64,000 nt of DNA from Beroe forskalii (taxonomy: Eukaryota > Ctenophora > Nuda > Beroida > Beroidae). Of the stretch, positions 12,364 to 25,050 are shown one piece after another. A program made the position numbers and the translations under genes. Location of the stretch: contig WFMF01000064.1 of NCBI GenBank assembly GCA_011033025.1, forward strand, positions 186,001 through 250,000, written 5' to 3'. Within the stretch, counting starts at the first letter, position 1. Every line of letters starts with the position of its first letter. The notes below the pieces were generated by a model. It worked only from the letters and a program-made list of their open reading frames with translations. It searched no databases and was not told the origin of the DNA.

Positions 12364-12985
12364 TGCTTTGTGAATCTTAATAACGAATTTCTCGATGCTT
12401 GTTTTCTGGCCGGTTTAGCTGAATTTTCTTTCAATTTTGTTATGGATCTCAAGGCGTAGAATCTTAAAATTATTGAAACTTCCCATTTTATTCTTACCAC
12501 TAGAACAAGTGCATTTCTGTTCCCGATTTTATCAATAACTATATTGCAGTTCAAGAGGAAACCGAAGTTATTTTGGAATATATCAAATGCTGTCGATTTT
12601 ATTTTGCCTTGTTCAAGTTGAGTTGTTGCTATGAACTTATGAAATCGAAAGTATGAAATCACATTGCGATATTCTCGTACCTATTTGCTTTGTGAATCTT
12701 AATAACGAATTTATCGATGCTTGTTTTCTGGCCGGTTTAGCTGAATTTTCTTTCAATTTTGTGATGGATCTCAAGGCGTAGAATCTTAGAATTATTGAAA
12801 CTTTCCATTTTATTATTACCACTAGAACAAATGCATTTCTGTTCCCGATTTTATCAATTGCAGTTCAAGAGGAAAGTTATTTTGATATATCAAATGCTGT
12901 CGATTTTATTTTGCCTTGTTCAAGTTGAGTTTTTGCTATGAACTTATGAAATCGAAAGTATGAAATCACATTGCGATATTCTCGT
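12364..12985. repeat. Tandem duplication, unit about 310-325 bp, inside the left arm
   Basis: A block starting GCTTTGTGAATCTTAATAAC at 12364 recurs at 12687. The right arm also has both copies (about 36780-37240 plus 34965-35124), so the duplication predates the inversion. One right-arm copy is interrupted by a LINE. Confidence 0.8.
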
Positions 12986-14129
12986 GCCTATTTGTTAATA
13001 CCACATAAGGATACCTCGAATTCTTTTTGTCGATTTATTCGTTTTCTTTTCAACCTCCTTTCAATAGGGCCGTTTTAAGATACCTACAATTGATTAGAAC
13101 TATCTTTGGGTACATCTCTTATCTTCCCAGACTTGGTGATCTCTCAGCCTTAATTCACATATAGTTATTGTTATTGATATGCATGTAATTAAACATCTTT
13201 TTCCTTTTTTATTGTTGTTTGTTGTATAATTATGAATTTTAATAATTTCATAACATTGATCCATATTTGAGCAAATTCTATTTTGAAGTTAAGGATGATG
13301 AAACTATGAAAGAATGTTAGACTTCAACCAAAGTCAAATTGCAACGGACGTACATGTAATACAAGTTAGGCAATTCTTTGACTCTTAAACGTGTTCACAA
13401 CTATAAACCGAGTCAAATATTTCAGATGATATTTCTAATTAGGCCTCCTGCCAGGCAATTTCCAGTCAAATTCAGTCTAAAAATGCATAGAACCGGTGTA
13501 GGTAAAATCTGTCCAAAACGAGTCACAAACCTGTCCAAAATCTTTCGCGAGGTTTGTTGCAAAATGTGGCCAACTCGTCTGAAGCCTGTCACAGAGTTGC
13601 ATGTAAAAACTAAAAAATATTGAAAACCTTGTGCAAGATCTGTTGTAAACCCGTCCAAAATTTTCTGTAAACCCGTCCAAAACCTGTCAGCGTCTGAATT
13701 GTCAAAAACCCATCGCAACCTGTTCAGAGCCTGTCAACAAGAAGTTGGCCGAGAATCGCATTTCAGAAGGTCCCAAATTCAATCATAAAACTTAAACATT
13801 AAATGATAGTTTCAATAATTATTTTGTGATTCATCGACTTCCCACTCTATATGATCCAGTTATAGTTCGGTAAATACTTAAATAATGATGACTTCTTCAG
13901 CTTAGGTTTACTATGTCATCTCCATAACACCGCATCAGGCATCTCTACATATGAAGTAAACTCAAGAACTGCGCGGGGAAAAGTGGTGAGTACCTACCTA
14001 TACTGAAGAAATTTTTCTAGCTAAACACCATTTATTCTGCTGATTATTGGATTAATTACTATTCACTCAATGCTTTGTCTTCATAAACTTTGTAATATTA
14101 GGTTTAATATTAGTATATTGTCATTTCCC

Positions 14130-14200
14130 AATATCTCATTTGAGATATTGTGAAATGACAATATAATATATGACTAGCAGGCCCGTTGGGCCTGCTAATA
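14130..14200 (-). other. Paired hairpins: ATATTGTCATTTC palindrome and AGCAGGCCC hairpin
   Basis: Around 14117-14165, TATATTGTCATTTC pairs with its complement across AATATCTC/GAGATATT. Directly after, CTAGCAGGCCCGTTGGGCCTGC forms a stem with a 3-nt loop. Read on the minus strand this ends GGGCCTGCTAG, the hairpin-plus-CTAG arrangement of Helitron-type 3' ends. The right-arm equivalent ends at 33781. Confidence 0.5.
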
Positions 14201-15372
14201 AATAGCTTCTCTCGGCACTGCTTCGCAGCACCTTGATCGCAATTTTCAAACAATGCAATTGGCACTGCATCGAAAAATTCAAACCAAAACCAAAGTTATT
14301 CGCTCCAGGGGAGTAGCATAATAAAATCAACAAAGCAAGAAATGAAATTCACACACTTCTCATATTACCATAGCAACGCATGCACTTTCCGCACTCTGCA
14401 CGTGCATGCCGACACAAACCCATACACACATCGACACAGTGCCCATACACACGGTTTTTCCATTCAAATCTATGATGCCGACACAGAGTCCCACACACAC
14501 GCCGACACGAATCCCATACACACATCGACACAGTGCCCATACACACGGTTTTTCCATTCTAATGTATGATGCCGACACAGAGTCCCACACACACGCCGAC
14601 ACGAATCCCATACACTCAATTTATTTTATATTAAAGAAGACTAGAAAAGCCCGTTGGGCCTGCTAGATGATACAAAACCAAATAATAAGCTCAATAATAG
14701 TTTATGAAGGAGCAAAATTGAACATTGTTCGTGGGTTACTTTTAGTAATGCTGGACCGGGCAAGTTTTGATTGTTATGATTTGCTCTTGTATGATGAAGC
14801 TGAATCTGAAAATTAAAACCGAGTATCGTACTCATACTGAACGTTGAATAAAGCATTGATTCACGCCAAGAGCAGTCTTCTAAATTCGCAATGTGCTATG
14901 TCCAAATTCGATTCAATTTGATTTTGCTTTTGGTCAATTTCTTAAATTGCTTTAAATTCACATTTTTCGTTATCATCAACTCAGCATTGATTTAAATCGA
15001 CCGACGCCACAGATAGCTACCACGATGCCAGCCATACCCGTCCCTTATCTACCGATCTTGAATTTCAAATGCAAGACAAGTCATTGACATTCTTTCAAAC
15101 GCTACAATGCAGCAGTCAACAACGTAGCAGAAAGCACTCGCATAGAACTGATCATAATCTGCACGTGCAGAATACTTGTATCCATAGCAAGGGCGCAACT
15201 TAGTCTTACTTACCTAGCCTTCGTTTCTCTTGATATTTTCTCAAATTTAATTGTATACGGCGGCACAAACATTATTCACGTGTGATTTTACTTTATAAGT
15301 AAGATTAAACGTAATATTACAAACTTTGTGAATACAAATCATTGAGTGAATAATAATTAATCGGGGAACGGA

Positions 15373-15489
15373 CATTTCATCTCAGGACACTTTATCTCGC
15401 AATATGTCAGCTCTATGCTAATGTAAGGGTCCGGGTTAGGGTTAGGGTTAGGGTCAGGACAGGGAGATGAAGTGTCCTGAGATGAAATG
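15373..15489. mobile_element. Short inverted-repeat element with TTAGGG in its loop
   Basis: The 26-bp inverted repeats are 15373-15398 (starting CATTTCATCTCAGGACACTT) and 15464-15489 (ending GTGTCCTGAGATGAAATG). The loop contains GGGTTAGGGTTAGGGTTAGG. The right arm holds the same element at 29303-29413 with one TTAGGG unit fewer. Confidence 0.65.
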
Positions 15490-18400
15490 TGAGATGAGAT
15501 GTCGCCCACCCCCCCCCCCTCAGATTGAGGACAATATTGCGTAATCATAGCTAACCCCCACCGTTTGACTCGGGGGCTGTGTCTATAAGTCTGACCAGAA
15601 TGTGCCCTCAATGTGTCCAGAGATTTGTCCTCGGTGTGCCGTCAGTATGCTCTCAGTGTGCATCGGTGTTTTACTAACTTACTAAATGCTAATATAACCA
15701 TTTTTCAGTCGACCATGAGGTGGTTGGCATATAAAATGGGGCAATTGCGGGTGTTTGGCCAAATGCGGACGTCCGCAGTTCATGGAAATTTTCATTCAAG
15801 TCGATTTGACGGTTATAATTTCACTAAGTTACTAGAAAATCGTGAAATTTCGGGCACAATAATGATGCTCAAAAGATTTTCAAGACAAATGCGGGCGCCC
15901 TGGGGGAGGGGTTTCTCAAATGCAGACGTTTGCCGACATCCTATATGGATAGCCTCCAACTGAAATGACATGCAAGGGTCTGGGGGTGGCAGGCAGCAGC
16001 CCCCAGAAGCCAGACATTAAAAGTTAATGAAGACATCCTCCCTATATGATTTTTACCAAGTATTTCCGCCTTAAATTTTCCTCTCTTTCCGACAAAAATT
16101 TCCTCATTCTCAAAATTTCCTCCGAACCTTATTCCCTGCGGGTTTGCGAATTTTTGGATAAGCGACGTGCCACTTTCGTTTGACAAAATTGGGAAATTTC
16201 TGAAATTTCTTTGTATATGTCTCGTGAGATATATAATTTGAAGATTTGATCTATATCTTCTAAGAATTGTAATATTTTATATAATGGGATATGGATCAAT
16301 CACACAAATCAAAGTCTCTACTTATATTTATAATAAATAATAATAATAAATTAATACTTCAGAAGCTCAGAAGATAAGAAGATAGTACAGATACCTACAC
16401 AGCAAAAGTTTTTCGTGAAAGAAGAAGGACACTGCTGCACCGACTTAGGGAGTACAACCATGTGATCGACCGCTTCATATCAACGGACTTACATGACTTA
16501 ATATGGTAAGCATGATTGTCTAGCAAAACTAAAATGCAACCATGAGCATATTCCCTAATTCTATGCAAAAGTAGTATTTATGTTAAAAACAATTTTAGCT
16601 GTCAAGTAGTCAATTTTGTTTATCAATTATCTAATTATTATTTATCGTTATACAAAGATACAATTCTCTTGTAATAACACCGCAATAGAGCAGCCTTTAC
16701 CCTGTTATTATCAATAGAAATGTTATCATTGAGATATAGATTCTTAGATAGGCCTCTATTTTACCCATACGTAGGTATCTCTTATATGGCCAAGTACTAA
16801 ATCGTAACGTTAACCTGTCGAGGGGACTTTAGGACCAAATTGCGATTTTTAACGATCTTAACTATGACAAACATCTTTTATTGATCAACTTGACTCATTG
16901 TTGTTTATCAGCGTTTTTGTAACTTGACTTGCCAGCCCCCTGCTAATTGTTTTCATGGATTGGCCATAGATATTTAACGTTGAAATTTTGGAAACTTTCT
17001 TTTGTCAGATCAATTGTACCTACCAATATTTGTAAAGTATAAGAAATTACGCGAGGTTTGAGATTGGTCAGCGTTACCTCTGTCAGAGTAGTCGGATCAA
17101 AAGTGGCGGATTTATTACATAGGTAACTTGATTTCACCAAAATTTAAATCGAGGGGTTGAAAAAGGTTACCATCATATACAGGACATTAGTATATTTTCA
17201 TACCATCAATTTTGATAACTTTCATTGTTGTACAGGCGTATGACAACGAAGGAGAAGACATAGGGTGACAAAGAAGGACAAGTGTGCTGCAGATGGCAGC
17301 TGTTCTACTGCTTGACGGCTTCATTTTGGATCTCCAACCAAGAGTTGTACCAGAACGCTGAACAGAACTTCATCTTTTGTCAGCGGCTTCTGTACCAATC
17401 CCAAATCCACAACCACGCCCAATGCACCCATGTGCATGTGGGCTTGCACATCACCATAAAAGCATGACGCCACGCTGTTGGGAAATAAATTTCTATTGCT
17501 GTCCTTTTAATCGGCCTTTTACCTCTATACCTACTTCAAGCCATTAAATTGGGACAGCCCCCAGCTTTTGGTCGATATAAAAATCGCAACAAGGTATTAA
17601 AAAAGTTATAAGAGGTAGGGGGTTTGAATCAAGGTGTTTTGGAGGGGTTTAAATTTTAGATTTTCGCCTTTGTTACTGGCTGAATCAATTTCCTCCAATC
17701 GATTTAATATATTAATCGAAAGATTCAGGTCGACTTTAAGATTCAGTTTGTCAAAAATTTATTCAAAAATTCATTCAAAATTTGAAAAACTATCGTCCAA
17801 AACTCGGCTTAGAATTGACGAAGAAAAAGTTTGAAAACCCTATGTGATTGCTCGCAACTGCCCACGTGCATTGCAGCACTACGCGCACGAATTCATTCCG
17901 TGCACGTGCCATAATCAATTTATAGTTTGTTTCGATATTTTATAGGCACGTTAACCGTTTGAGGAATTTTCCAAATTCCTGTATTGTCAATTTTGTACCT
18001 AGACAGCATATATAATCTCCAAATTTGAGATCAATTTGATTTTAACATCCAGAGTATGTGACAAATCCTAAAAAGTGCAACTGTCTCCCCCGTCTATTTG
18101 GACCTGAGCCCTGAAGAGCAGGTACATGCATAATTTACTGAGTAGGTACCTATAGGTATAAACTATTTCTAATTTATTCAAGAGCATCAATTCCTCAATC
18201 TGGCAATCGCTCGAGAAGTTTCGTCCAGTTGGGCCTGCTTAATTATAAAGAGTAATATTTGAAAGACCGACTGAAGCTGGATAAAATTGGCCAATAGGTA
18301 TCATAAGCAAGGGGCTTAGCTAGATTTTTGAAAATAAGGCGGCCAGTTACATTCAAAACCTGTTGAATTTCTTTTTTCTCGGTCCAAAGCTCTCATCTTA

Positions 18401-19566
18401 ACAAAATTTTCACGTCTGTTCAGAAACGGGGCAGCAGCCACCTTTGTCGTTTTCCCCCTGAATTCATTGGTAGGCAAGTAGGTAGGTAGGGGGGTACCGG
18501 AATTTTATTTACTTCTTTATTTTGATTATGAATAGGGCTTCCAACTTGATGATGTAGGTTCCTGTGTGCATTGCATGTCTTTCGACCCGAATTATCTACA
18601 TCCCTCATTTACTCATTAAGGTTACGGACCCAGGCCCACTTATAAAACCTCTTTGCTACCAATTTTAATAAGGGCATTTTGTCCCAACGGCTGGTTGAAT
18701 AATGCGCCGATAGGTACCTACAGCATATCCAAAGGAACGTGACATGCTCTTCTGTTCAATTCATTCAAACATATGCAATCAAGATTTTCTAAATCGTAAG
18801 AAATGCTAATATTTATTGTTGTTGAACTTGTTAATTGCGATTGATTTGATACTTCACACATTGAATTATCCTTTATGCTTAACTGACATTTTTTGCTTTT
18901 CTTTGCTGCAAATGCAATGGTGCTTTGCTTTAATATCTACGTGATCTGAAGTTGTCTCGGTTTGTTTGAAGCTGAAGCCATCAGGCCACGCCTGACTAGT
19001 AGTAGTTTCGGTGTATAACAATTTAACAATCGCATTCCGATCAAAATACATGCTGTCATACTGGTCAAATCATAACGAGAAGCTTCAGGTCACGTGACTA
19101 GCACTGGGGGCACGCGCGATGAATTTCTTTGATACCAAGGACCAATTTCGCGCACGTACGTACATATTCAAAATGAGTACGTATCATGCGCGTCGTAAAA
19201 ATCACGCGTAAGTTGGATCAGACCCTTATCAAAATCACGAATTTCCTAATTCATGAAGCTTTCGGTTGTCAAAATTTTAATCTCGTACGTTGACCAGGCC
19301 CATCCGTGCCACATTCCCAGTCACTAAAGTTTTCATATCGACCAAATCTAATGTCCTGGAAATTGATTTTCATTTAGACGATTTCAAACACGAAAAACAC
19401 GATTTTTTTTTCGCCAAAAAAGATATTGACCGAGTAAATGTGATGAAGGCTTGCCAAATTTGACTATTCTTTGAGAAATGATGTGGAAAATTGAATCAAT
19501 ATCACAATGAAAAACTGAAATTTTACACGTATTGTTACGCATAATTAACATGTCATTTCACGACTT

Positions 19567-19650
19567 TGTAGTGTAATCGGTTAGCGCGTCAGAGTTGGTA
19601 GTGCTGGCACGCTAGAGGTCACAGGTTCAAGCCCCAATATAGGCAAATTT
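19567..19650 (+). tRNA. tRNA-like sequence, probably a pseudogene or SINE head
   Basis: An A-box-like TAGTGTAATCGGTTAGCGCG and a B-box-like GGTTCAAGCCC are present at tRNA-like spacing. The anticodon region is about 10 nt longer than usual and I cannot fold a normal anticodon arm, so a working tRNA is unlikely. A tRNA-derived SINE head is the better guess. Confidence 0.35.
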
Positions 19651-20839
19651 CAAATTTCTATTCTCTTAGCCTATCTTCAGTTTTCTGATAGCAAAAAATG
19701 ATCCTGTACAGCCCAATCAGTTCATCAGAAAGGTTTTAAATCAGGTCACAAAAAATTTTCAGTAATAAGTTTAATTCAGCAGTTAGATTTCGAAATACAC
19801 GATGGCACGATACTCAAATACTTAGCATGTTGCCCAGGTCGTTAAGACTAGAATTTCCAAAATGTTGAGTTACAAGACATCAAGCATAGCGGGGGAGGGA
19901 AATTAAGCGGCTGCATACGGTCCACGGGAACAACAATAATTGTGTCGGTGCAGGCGCAATTCTTGTTGAAGGTTGTTTTGGGCTAAAATGGCCAAATAAG
20001 GTCCAATTCACTTAAAAATTGGTTTGCCCATCAATTTTGACCTAAATGATGGGCAAAACAAGTTTGAAGCTCATATCTCCAAAAATGTGGCCAAAATGGC
20101 CATCTTAAGGCCCAAAATAGGCCAACTGCCACTTTGGCGCGCGCGCTTCGCATGGGCATAACTTGGCCATTTTTCATCCGATTTTGACAAACAAATACAC
20201 TAAAATGATCAGCTCGTCGAGACGAATCGAATGCAACCAAAAGCTAAGCTCTATATCTCCATCAGGAAAAATTTCGATTTTTGGACGCCATTTTTGCTCC
20301 GAGGCCTCACATGGGCAATGTTGGACCTATGGACTCAAGACCACCGTCAAAATGTTGGTACACTCCCTGGCCAACTCATATCTCAAATTTGTGTTTTCCA
20401 AAATGTGAGGGGTGAACCCCCCCCCCCTTAAGGTGAATCTGACAGAGCAGCCACCTATCTTCAACTCTTCATTCTTAATTTTTGCTAAACACGTATATCC
20501 CTGTGTGGCTCGTGCGGCGCGTACACACACCTATGCGGGCTTAGTATAGGAATCTTAATTTACGATCTGTTGGCTTCTCAAACCTCAGGCTTGCCTTAAC
20601 TTTGCATATTTTGTTTTGGTTCATACAATAGCCCCAGCAAGTATGATTCCTATGCCCTCGGAATATGCTATTGTTGGCTGCATGTGAGATTACACCATGG
20701 GGTAGTTTTGACCACTCAGCCTGAATTACTCGGAAATTAACATTTATTGGTCCCAAAATCTGTTCTCAGGATAACAAGGCAACAACTAACCATGATATTC
20801 CCATCCTTGATAATTTTATTTTACTTGTACGATCTCTAT

Positions 20840-20905
20840 GTTTGTAAAAATGGCATGAAATTTAAATATCTTGTTTGTAAAAATGGCATGAAATTTAAAT
20901 ATCTT
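20840..20905 (+). repeat. 33-bp direct repeat, two copies
   Basis: The unit starting GTTTGTAAAAATGGCATG occurs at 20840 and 20873. Two shorter partial units (AAATATCTTGTTTTCTT) follow. Confidence 0.7.
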
Positions 20906-21161
20906 GTTTTCTTCAAATATCTTGTTTTCTTTAAACCCTTCTAATCAGGAGAGTAAAAGAGGATCTTAGAAATGCTAAACAAGCAGGTTAAACTTAACAA
21001 CACTACTAATTACAATCAAATTTGAGGAACCCCAGCCAAGGTTTATAACCGAAACACCAAGTATAAAGTATTGCTGTAAAGCATAAAGCTCACAGTGAAG
21101 CACTTTTGCCTCTCCTGGTATAAAGTCCAATTTTGATAGTTTCTGGGGTTTCTCATTTAGG

Positions 21162-22700
21162 ATGGTACTCTTACAGGATTCTGAATCTGACACAAGCAGT
21201 ATCAGTTCTGATGGAAGTGTTAACACAGCACCTAACCTCATCACTGATAGTCATTGCAAGGCTTGTAACACCAATGTGAATGTTGATGCTCATGGAATCA
21301 AATGCTGGTTTTGTAAGAACATTTTTCATGCTATTAATTGCTCCAATGTCAGTGCCCCAACAGTGTTTTCAAATCAACTCCAACCAGCTGTTAATAACAC
21401 AGGAGCCTATGAGAAAAGATTTGGGCGCTTTTTGTTTGTTTGTGATTTCTGTATTACATGTGAGGAAGAAAAGAGAGCTTCAGCCACTGTTGATCGTGTT
21501 GATGTTCTTGAAAAGAAAATTGATTCTATGAAAAGTGCTTTTAAATCAGAAATAAGTGAGTTGAAGTCAAGCCCATCCTTACCCTTGGACTGGAAATCAT
21601 AGTGATAGCTTCCCTGTAGGAGGTCCTCAAACCTTTAACATCAATAATATGAACAATGGCTACCAATCATGAGACTATTAAACGTGAACTATGTGAGAGC
21701 TGCTGTAAACAAATTCTAATCCATCAAAAATTCTTGGTCTGTTCAAGATGCAACAAAATTTCTCATCACAAATGTGGTAAACATCATTTTGTTTATGATC
21801 AAACAATTGACCAATGGTCTCGCAATGATTGTCAGGCGGGAAGGTTGGTCAAATATTCTCCCTTTAACTCCATAGGCTATAATAAATACAGCCCTGAGGA
21901 CCCTGAAGCTTTTGCTGAGATAGAAAAATCAAAATTTGTCTCAACAACTGTAAACTTATGTCTAACAAACTGATAAATTCTCAAATTTTGGTTTTGATAG
22001 AAAGCCTCTGGCTATTTTTTCTAATAACATTGATGGTATGTCACAAAATTTTGATACCCTTCTAGCAAAACTATCTTTACTGCATAATCAATTTGATATC
22101 CTAGCTATTACTGAAACAAACATAAATGAGACACAAAAATTTATATGCAATTCCTGGATATACTTCAACTTTCAGCTCAAAATATCCTAACAAACACAAA
22201 GGAAGTGGGCTTGGCATTTATCTAAATGAAAGCTTTACAGGAAATGTCATCAATGAGCTTACTATAATAAGTCCTGATATTGAAACTCTTTTCATGGATA
22301 TATCTTACCAGGGTCAAAACTTCAATTTTGGAGTTGTTTACAGACCCCAAGTGGAAACCTAAAACATTTTAATCAACAAATAGAAAAGGTACTTAATGTT
22401 CTATCGAATAAAGAAATAAACAAAACCATTCTATTGTATGGAGATTTTAACATAAATCTTTTAAAAATGATTTAAACAAATCTAAATTTGAGAACATATT
22501 ATTTGGTAACTGCTTCCTACCAACAATATCTCTTCCAACCCATGAAAACCGGGATGTGACATCCTGTATTGATAATATTCTTGTTTCTGATGTAAACAAT
22601 GTAGTTGATCTGGTCTACTAACTGATATTAAAGTATCTCATCACTACCCAACTGTATGCTTCTATGACATAATTGACGATAGTGAGGAGTGAAGATACTA
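21162..22700 (+). pseudogene. Decayed non-LTR retrotransposon: ORF1 and endonuclease fragments
   Basis: 21162-21602 encodes a Cys-rich segment (CKACN, then CWFCKNIFHAINC) like the PHD-type zinc fingers in ORF1 of CR1/Jockey-like LINEs, followed by a charged, coiled-coil-like tail. 21656-21973 is a second Cys/His segment (CESCC, CSRCNKISHHKC). From about 21990 on, the AP-endonuclease pattern appears in broken frames: FDILAITETNIN, GSGLGIYLNES, FGVVYRP and GDFNINL. Frameshifts and stops separate the pieces, so the copy is dead. No reverse transcriptase follows directly. Confidence 0.75.
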
Positions 22701-23389
22701 CTGATAGTCAACCTTTTATTATGATTATTGTGAACACATGTCTTAGAATTTAACTCTAAGCTTTCTCAAAAAGTCTCTGTTGATAATTGGTGAGCAAAAC
22801 GATTGAGGACTAATAGCTTAATTTTTGACATTAGAGGTCTTAGATCCATGCGAAATGAGGCAAATTTGTTAACTACAGTGTACAATGCTAATGAGTGTAT
22901 TAAATAAGTGTATAGATATTCAATATTAATTTATTACAAATAGATGACGTGATTACAAACTTATAAAATTAATTCGTATATGAATTGTATATGAATGTAA
23001 TATGAACCGTTTTACATAACTAATAAAAAAAATCACGGTTTATCGAGTTTTTAGAAGATTTATGTTTGACAGTTTTTATCCGTATTGTTCTTGATTTGCA
23101 ATAAATTGTTTTGCGAGTTTTCAGTGAAGTTATGTTTTGACAGTTTCTATCTATTTTGTTATTATTGATCTGCAGTCTTGCAATATCCGTATTTCATATG
23201 CTTTGAAACGACATATTACATAAAGATGAACTCCTTAAATACGTAAATCAGTGCTTTATGAGTTTATGTTTTTGTTGGATTGTTAAACTTGTATTGTGTA
23301 ATATTGATATAATATTGCGGCACATTGCCAGCCCCACCGTGGGTTTCACAACTCTTTTATAACATCAGTTGAACTTGAACTTGTGGCAA

Positions 23390-24330
23390 TCTTGGTCTGA
23401 GAAGGTATGCTACTGATTGCAGCATCAACTTTAGAAGTAAGATCATCAAAGGAAAATTTCTAGTTGTGACACTTTCAAAATGGCATTATCTACAGACTGC
23501 TCCATTGATGACATTGTTGTATTAACTGACTGACTTACATGATGTAGCTTACCAGAAAGCTCATCACAAAGTTGAGGTACTGCTTCACATGTAGAGGAGA
23601 CATCCAGAAGATCAATCTTGCAATTGGCTTTGTCAAGTTCTGCACTGGCTCTGTCTAACTTGGAATTGAGATTAATAAAGTTGTTTGAGATACCTTTCTC
23701 TCATCAGAAGACACAAATTGGCAATGGATTTCTAGTAATGAGTACAAATCAGCAATTGACTTTTATGTCTTTGATTTCAGAATTAAAATATGAAATGCTA
23801 TTATTAGATTCACTATCACCTTTCAAACTCATCAAGGGCATACATGTAGGACAAATCAGTTGTACATAGCTAGGTGAGCCAGTGAGGATATCAAAGGTTT
23901 TTCATCTAAGGGGATGAAGTACAAGTATTATGGAAGTACTTTGAGCAATGGGAACAAACAATACCATCACCTAGTGGACCATTGCCATTGAGCACAGCCT
24001 TTTACAGACTGAACATGGGAGTCACACTCAGGTGCTTTGACACAAACCTTTCCATCAGTGGTTCTGAGGCTTACAAACTTCAGTTGAGCTTTTGTGCTAT
24101 TATCAAAGGCAGCTAAGACTTCATCAAACTGTACTTCCCAAAGGGTGTTGAATACCTGAATGGTACTGCAGGATTGTAAGCTTGTCTTGTGTTTTCAATC
24201 GACCTGGGAGGTTAAGGTGAAATACTTCAAGAACAACATTCAACTCTGGGGCTGATAAACTTGCAAGTGATTTTTTTAATCATAGTGATGAGAGAGCTTT
24301 CAATAGTTGAGACAGGGATCTTTAGACAGC
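23390..24330 (-). pseudogene. Inverted LINE ORF1 fragment (PHD finger and coiled coil)
   Basis: Reading the minus strand in changing frames gives GDGIVCSHCSKYFHNTC (PHD-like Cys/His pattern), a second Cys pair, then a heptad-rich segment with LDRASAELDKANCKIDLLD. The other end has ELNVVLEVFHLNLPGRLK. This resembles ORF1 of CR1-like retrotransposons, in opposite orientation to the fragments on either side. Stops and frameshifts make it non-functional. Confidence 0.55.
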
Positions 24331-24559
24331 AACAAAATTGAAAAGTCCTACAAACCAGATAGAATCTCACTTATGGGTGATACCCTTCTGAGAGTGGTTG
24401 TGCTCCTGCACAAGGGGATGGGGAGAAAGGAAGGAGCTTCCTTGGCTGTTTGTGTACTAGTGGTGTGTGTAGGGATCGTATTGTAAGCTAGCGTTCGTTT
24501 CTGTCACTTGGCTTCGTACATTTCACATACCTCAAATTTGATTGTATAAAGTAGTGTTG

Positions 24560-24925
24560 TAAAGTTTAATCATGCTCCAAATGATGTCGAGATGCAGTTT
24601 AAGCACCATCCTCGGCTTGGGATCAAGGCACTCATCCCACAGATTAACACCAAAGCCCAGCTATCTGTGCGTAGTTGGTGTAAGAGCAGCTCAGCTTTGG
24701 AATATCTTGCCACCTGATGTCTCCCAACTGAATCTTCTTGAAAGCTTCAAGATTGGTTTGGGCATGTTCCTTGAGCAGTTCCCGGATACACCTCCTGTTC
24801 CAGGGTACACAGCTGTGAACAACAACTCATTGCTGAGCTGGAAGGAGACGCGCACAACGCAGATGTCCTGAGCACGCTCAGTCAAACTCACCAAAACGTA
24901 CCAAAACATACGTACCCCCCCTTAA
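24560..24925 (+). pseudogene. 3' end of a CR1-like LINE with 10-bp tail repeat
   Basis: 24572-24871 encodes the C-terminal part of a LINE ORF2. The text VRAAQLWNILPPDV and PDTPPVPGYTAVNNN matches the end of the LINE at 54.5 kb (KLWNKVPSTIK, PDTPPVAGY). After the stop comes a short tail with CCAAAACGTA CCAAAACATA, resembling the microsatellite 3' ends of CR1-type elements. Confidence 0.7.
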
Positions 24926-25009
24926 TTTTTATCACTCCCCCTTCTGTTCAAATCCCCCCAGAATCACCTAAATTGGGCCAACCCCCCACCTACCTTATCT
25001 GGCCCAAAA

Positions 25010-25050
25010 TCTTCATCCCCCCCCCTTTTCTTAGGGGGGGGGGGGATGAA
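25010..25050. repeat. Poly-C/poly-G hairpin
   Basis: CTTCATCCCCCCCCC and GGGGGGGGGGGATGAAG face each other across a loop of about 10 nt (CTTTTCTTAG). This is a strong stem in either strand and a likely site of sequencing or copying error. Confidence 0.7.

Larger units (their letters stand above)
12063..19230. repeat. Left arm of large inverted duplication
   Basis: This 7.17-kb segment is present again in reverse complement at 25585-37690. Several open frames translate almost identically in both arms (12083-12289 with 37463-37669; 14641-14856 with 32922-33137; 17282-17467 with 27341-27526). The outer end begins TAATAAGCAGGAGG in both arms; the inner end is CAGACCCTTAT. The left arm lacks the four insertions found in the right arm. 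It has a second copy of an 84-bp CACACATCGACACAGTGCCC-type unit near 14425-14610 and about 27 extra bp near 15884. I see no protein-coding gene in it. Confidence 0.9.
19231..21150. other. First part of the spacer between the arms
   Basis: Non-coding. It contains a tRNA-like sequence (19567-19650), a roughly 60-bp module at about 20487-20545 shared with 38160-38220, a poly-C tract near 20410 and a 33-bp direct repeat at 20840-20905. No coding exon is recognised. Confidence 0.5.
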
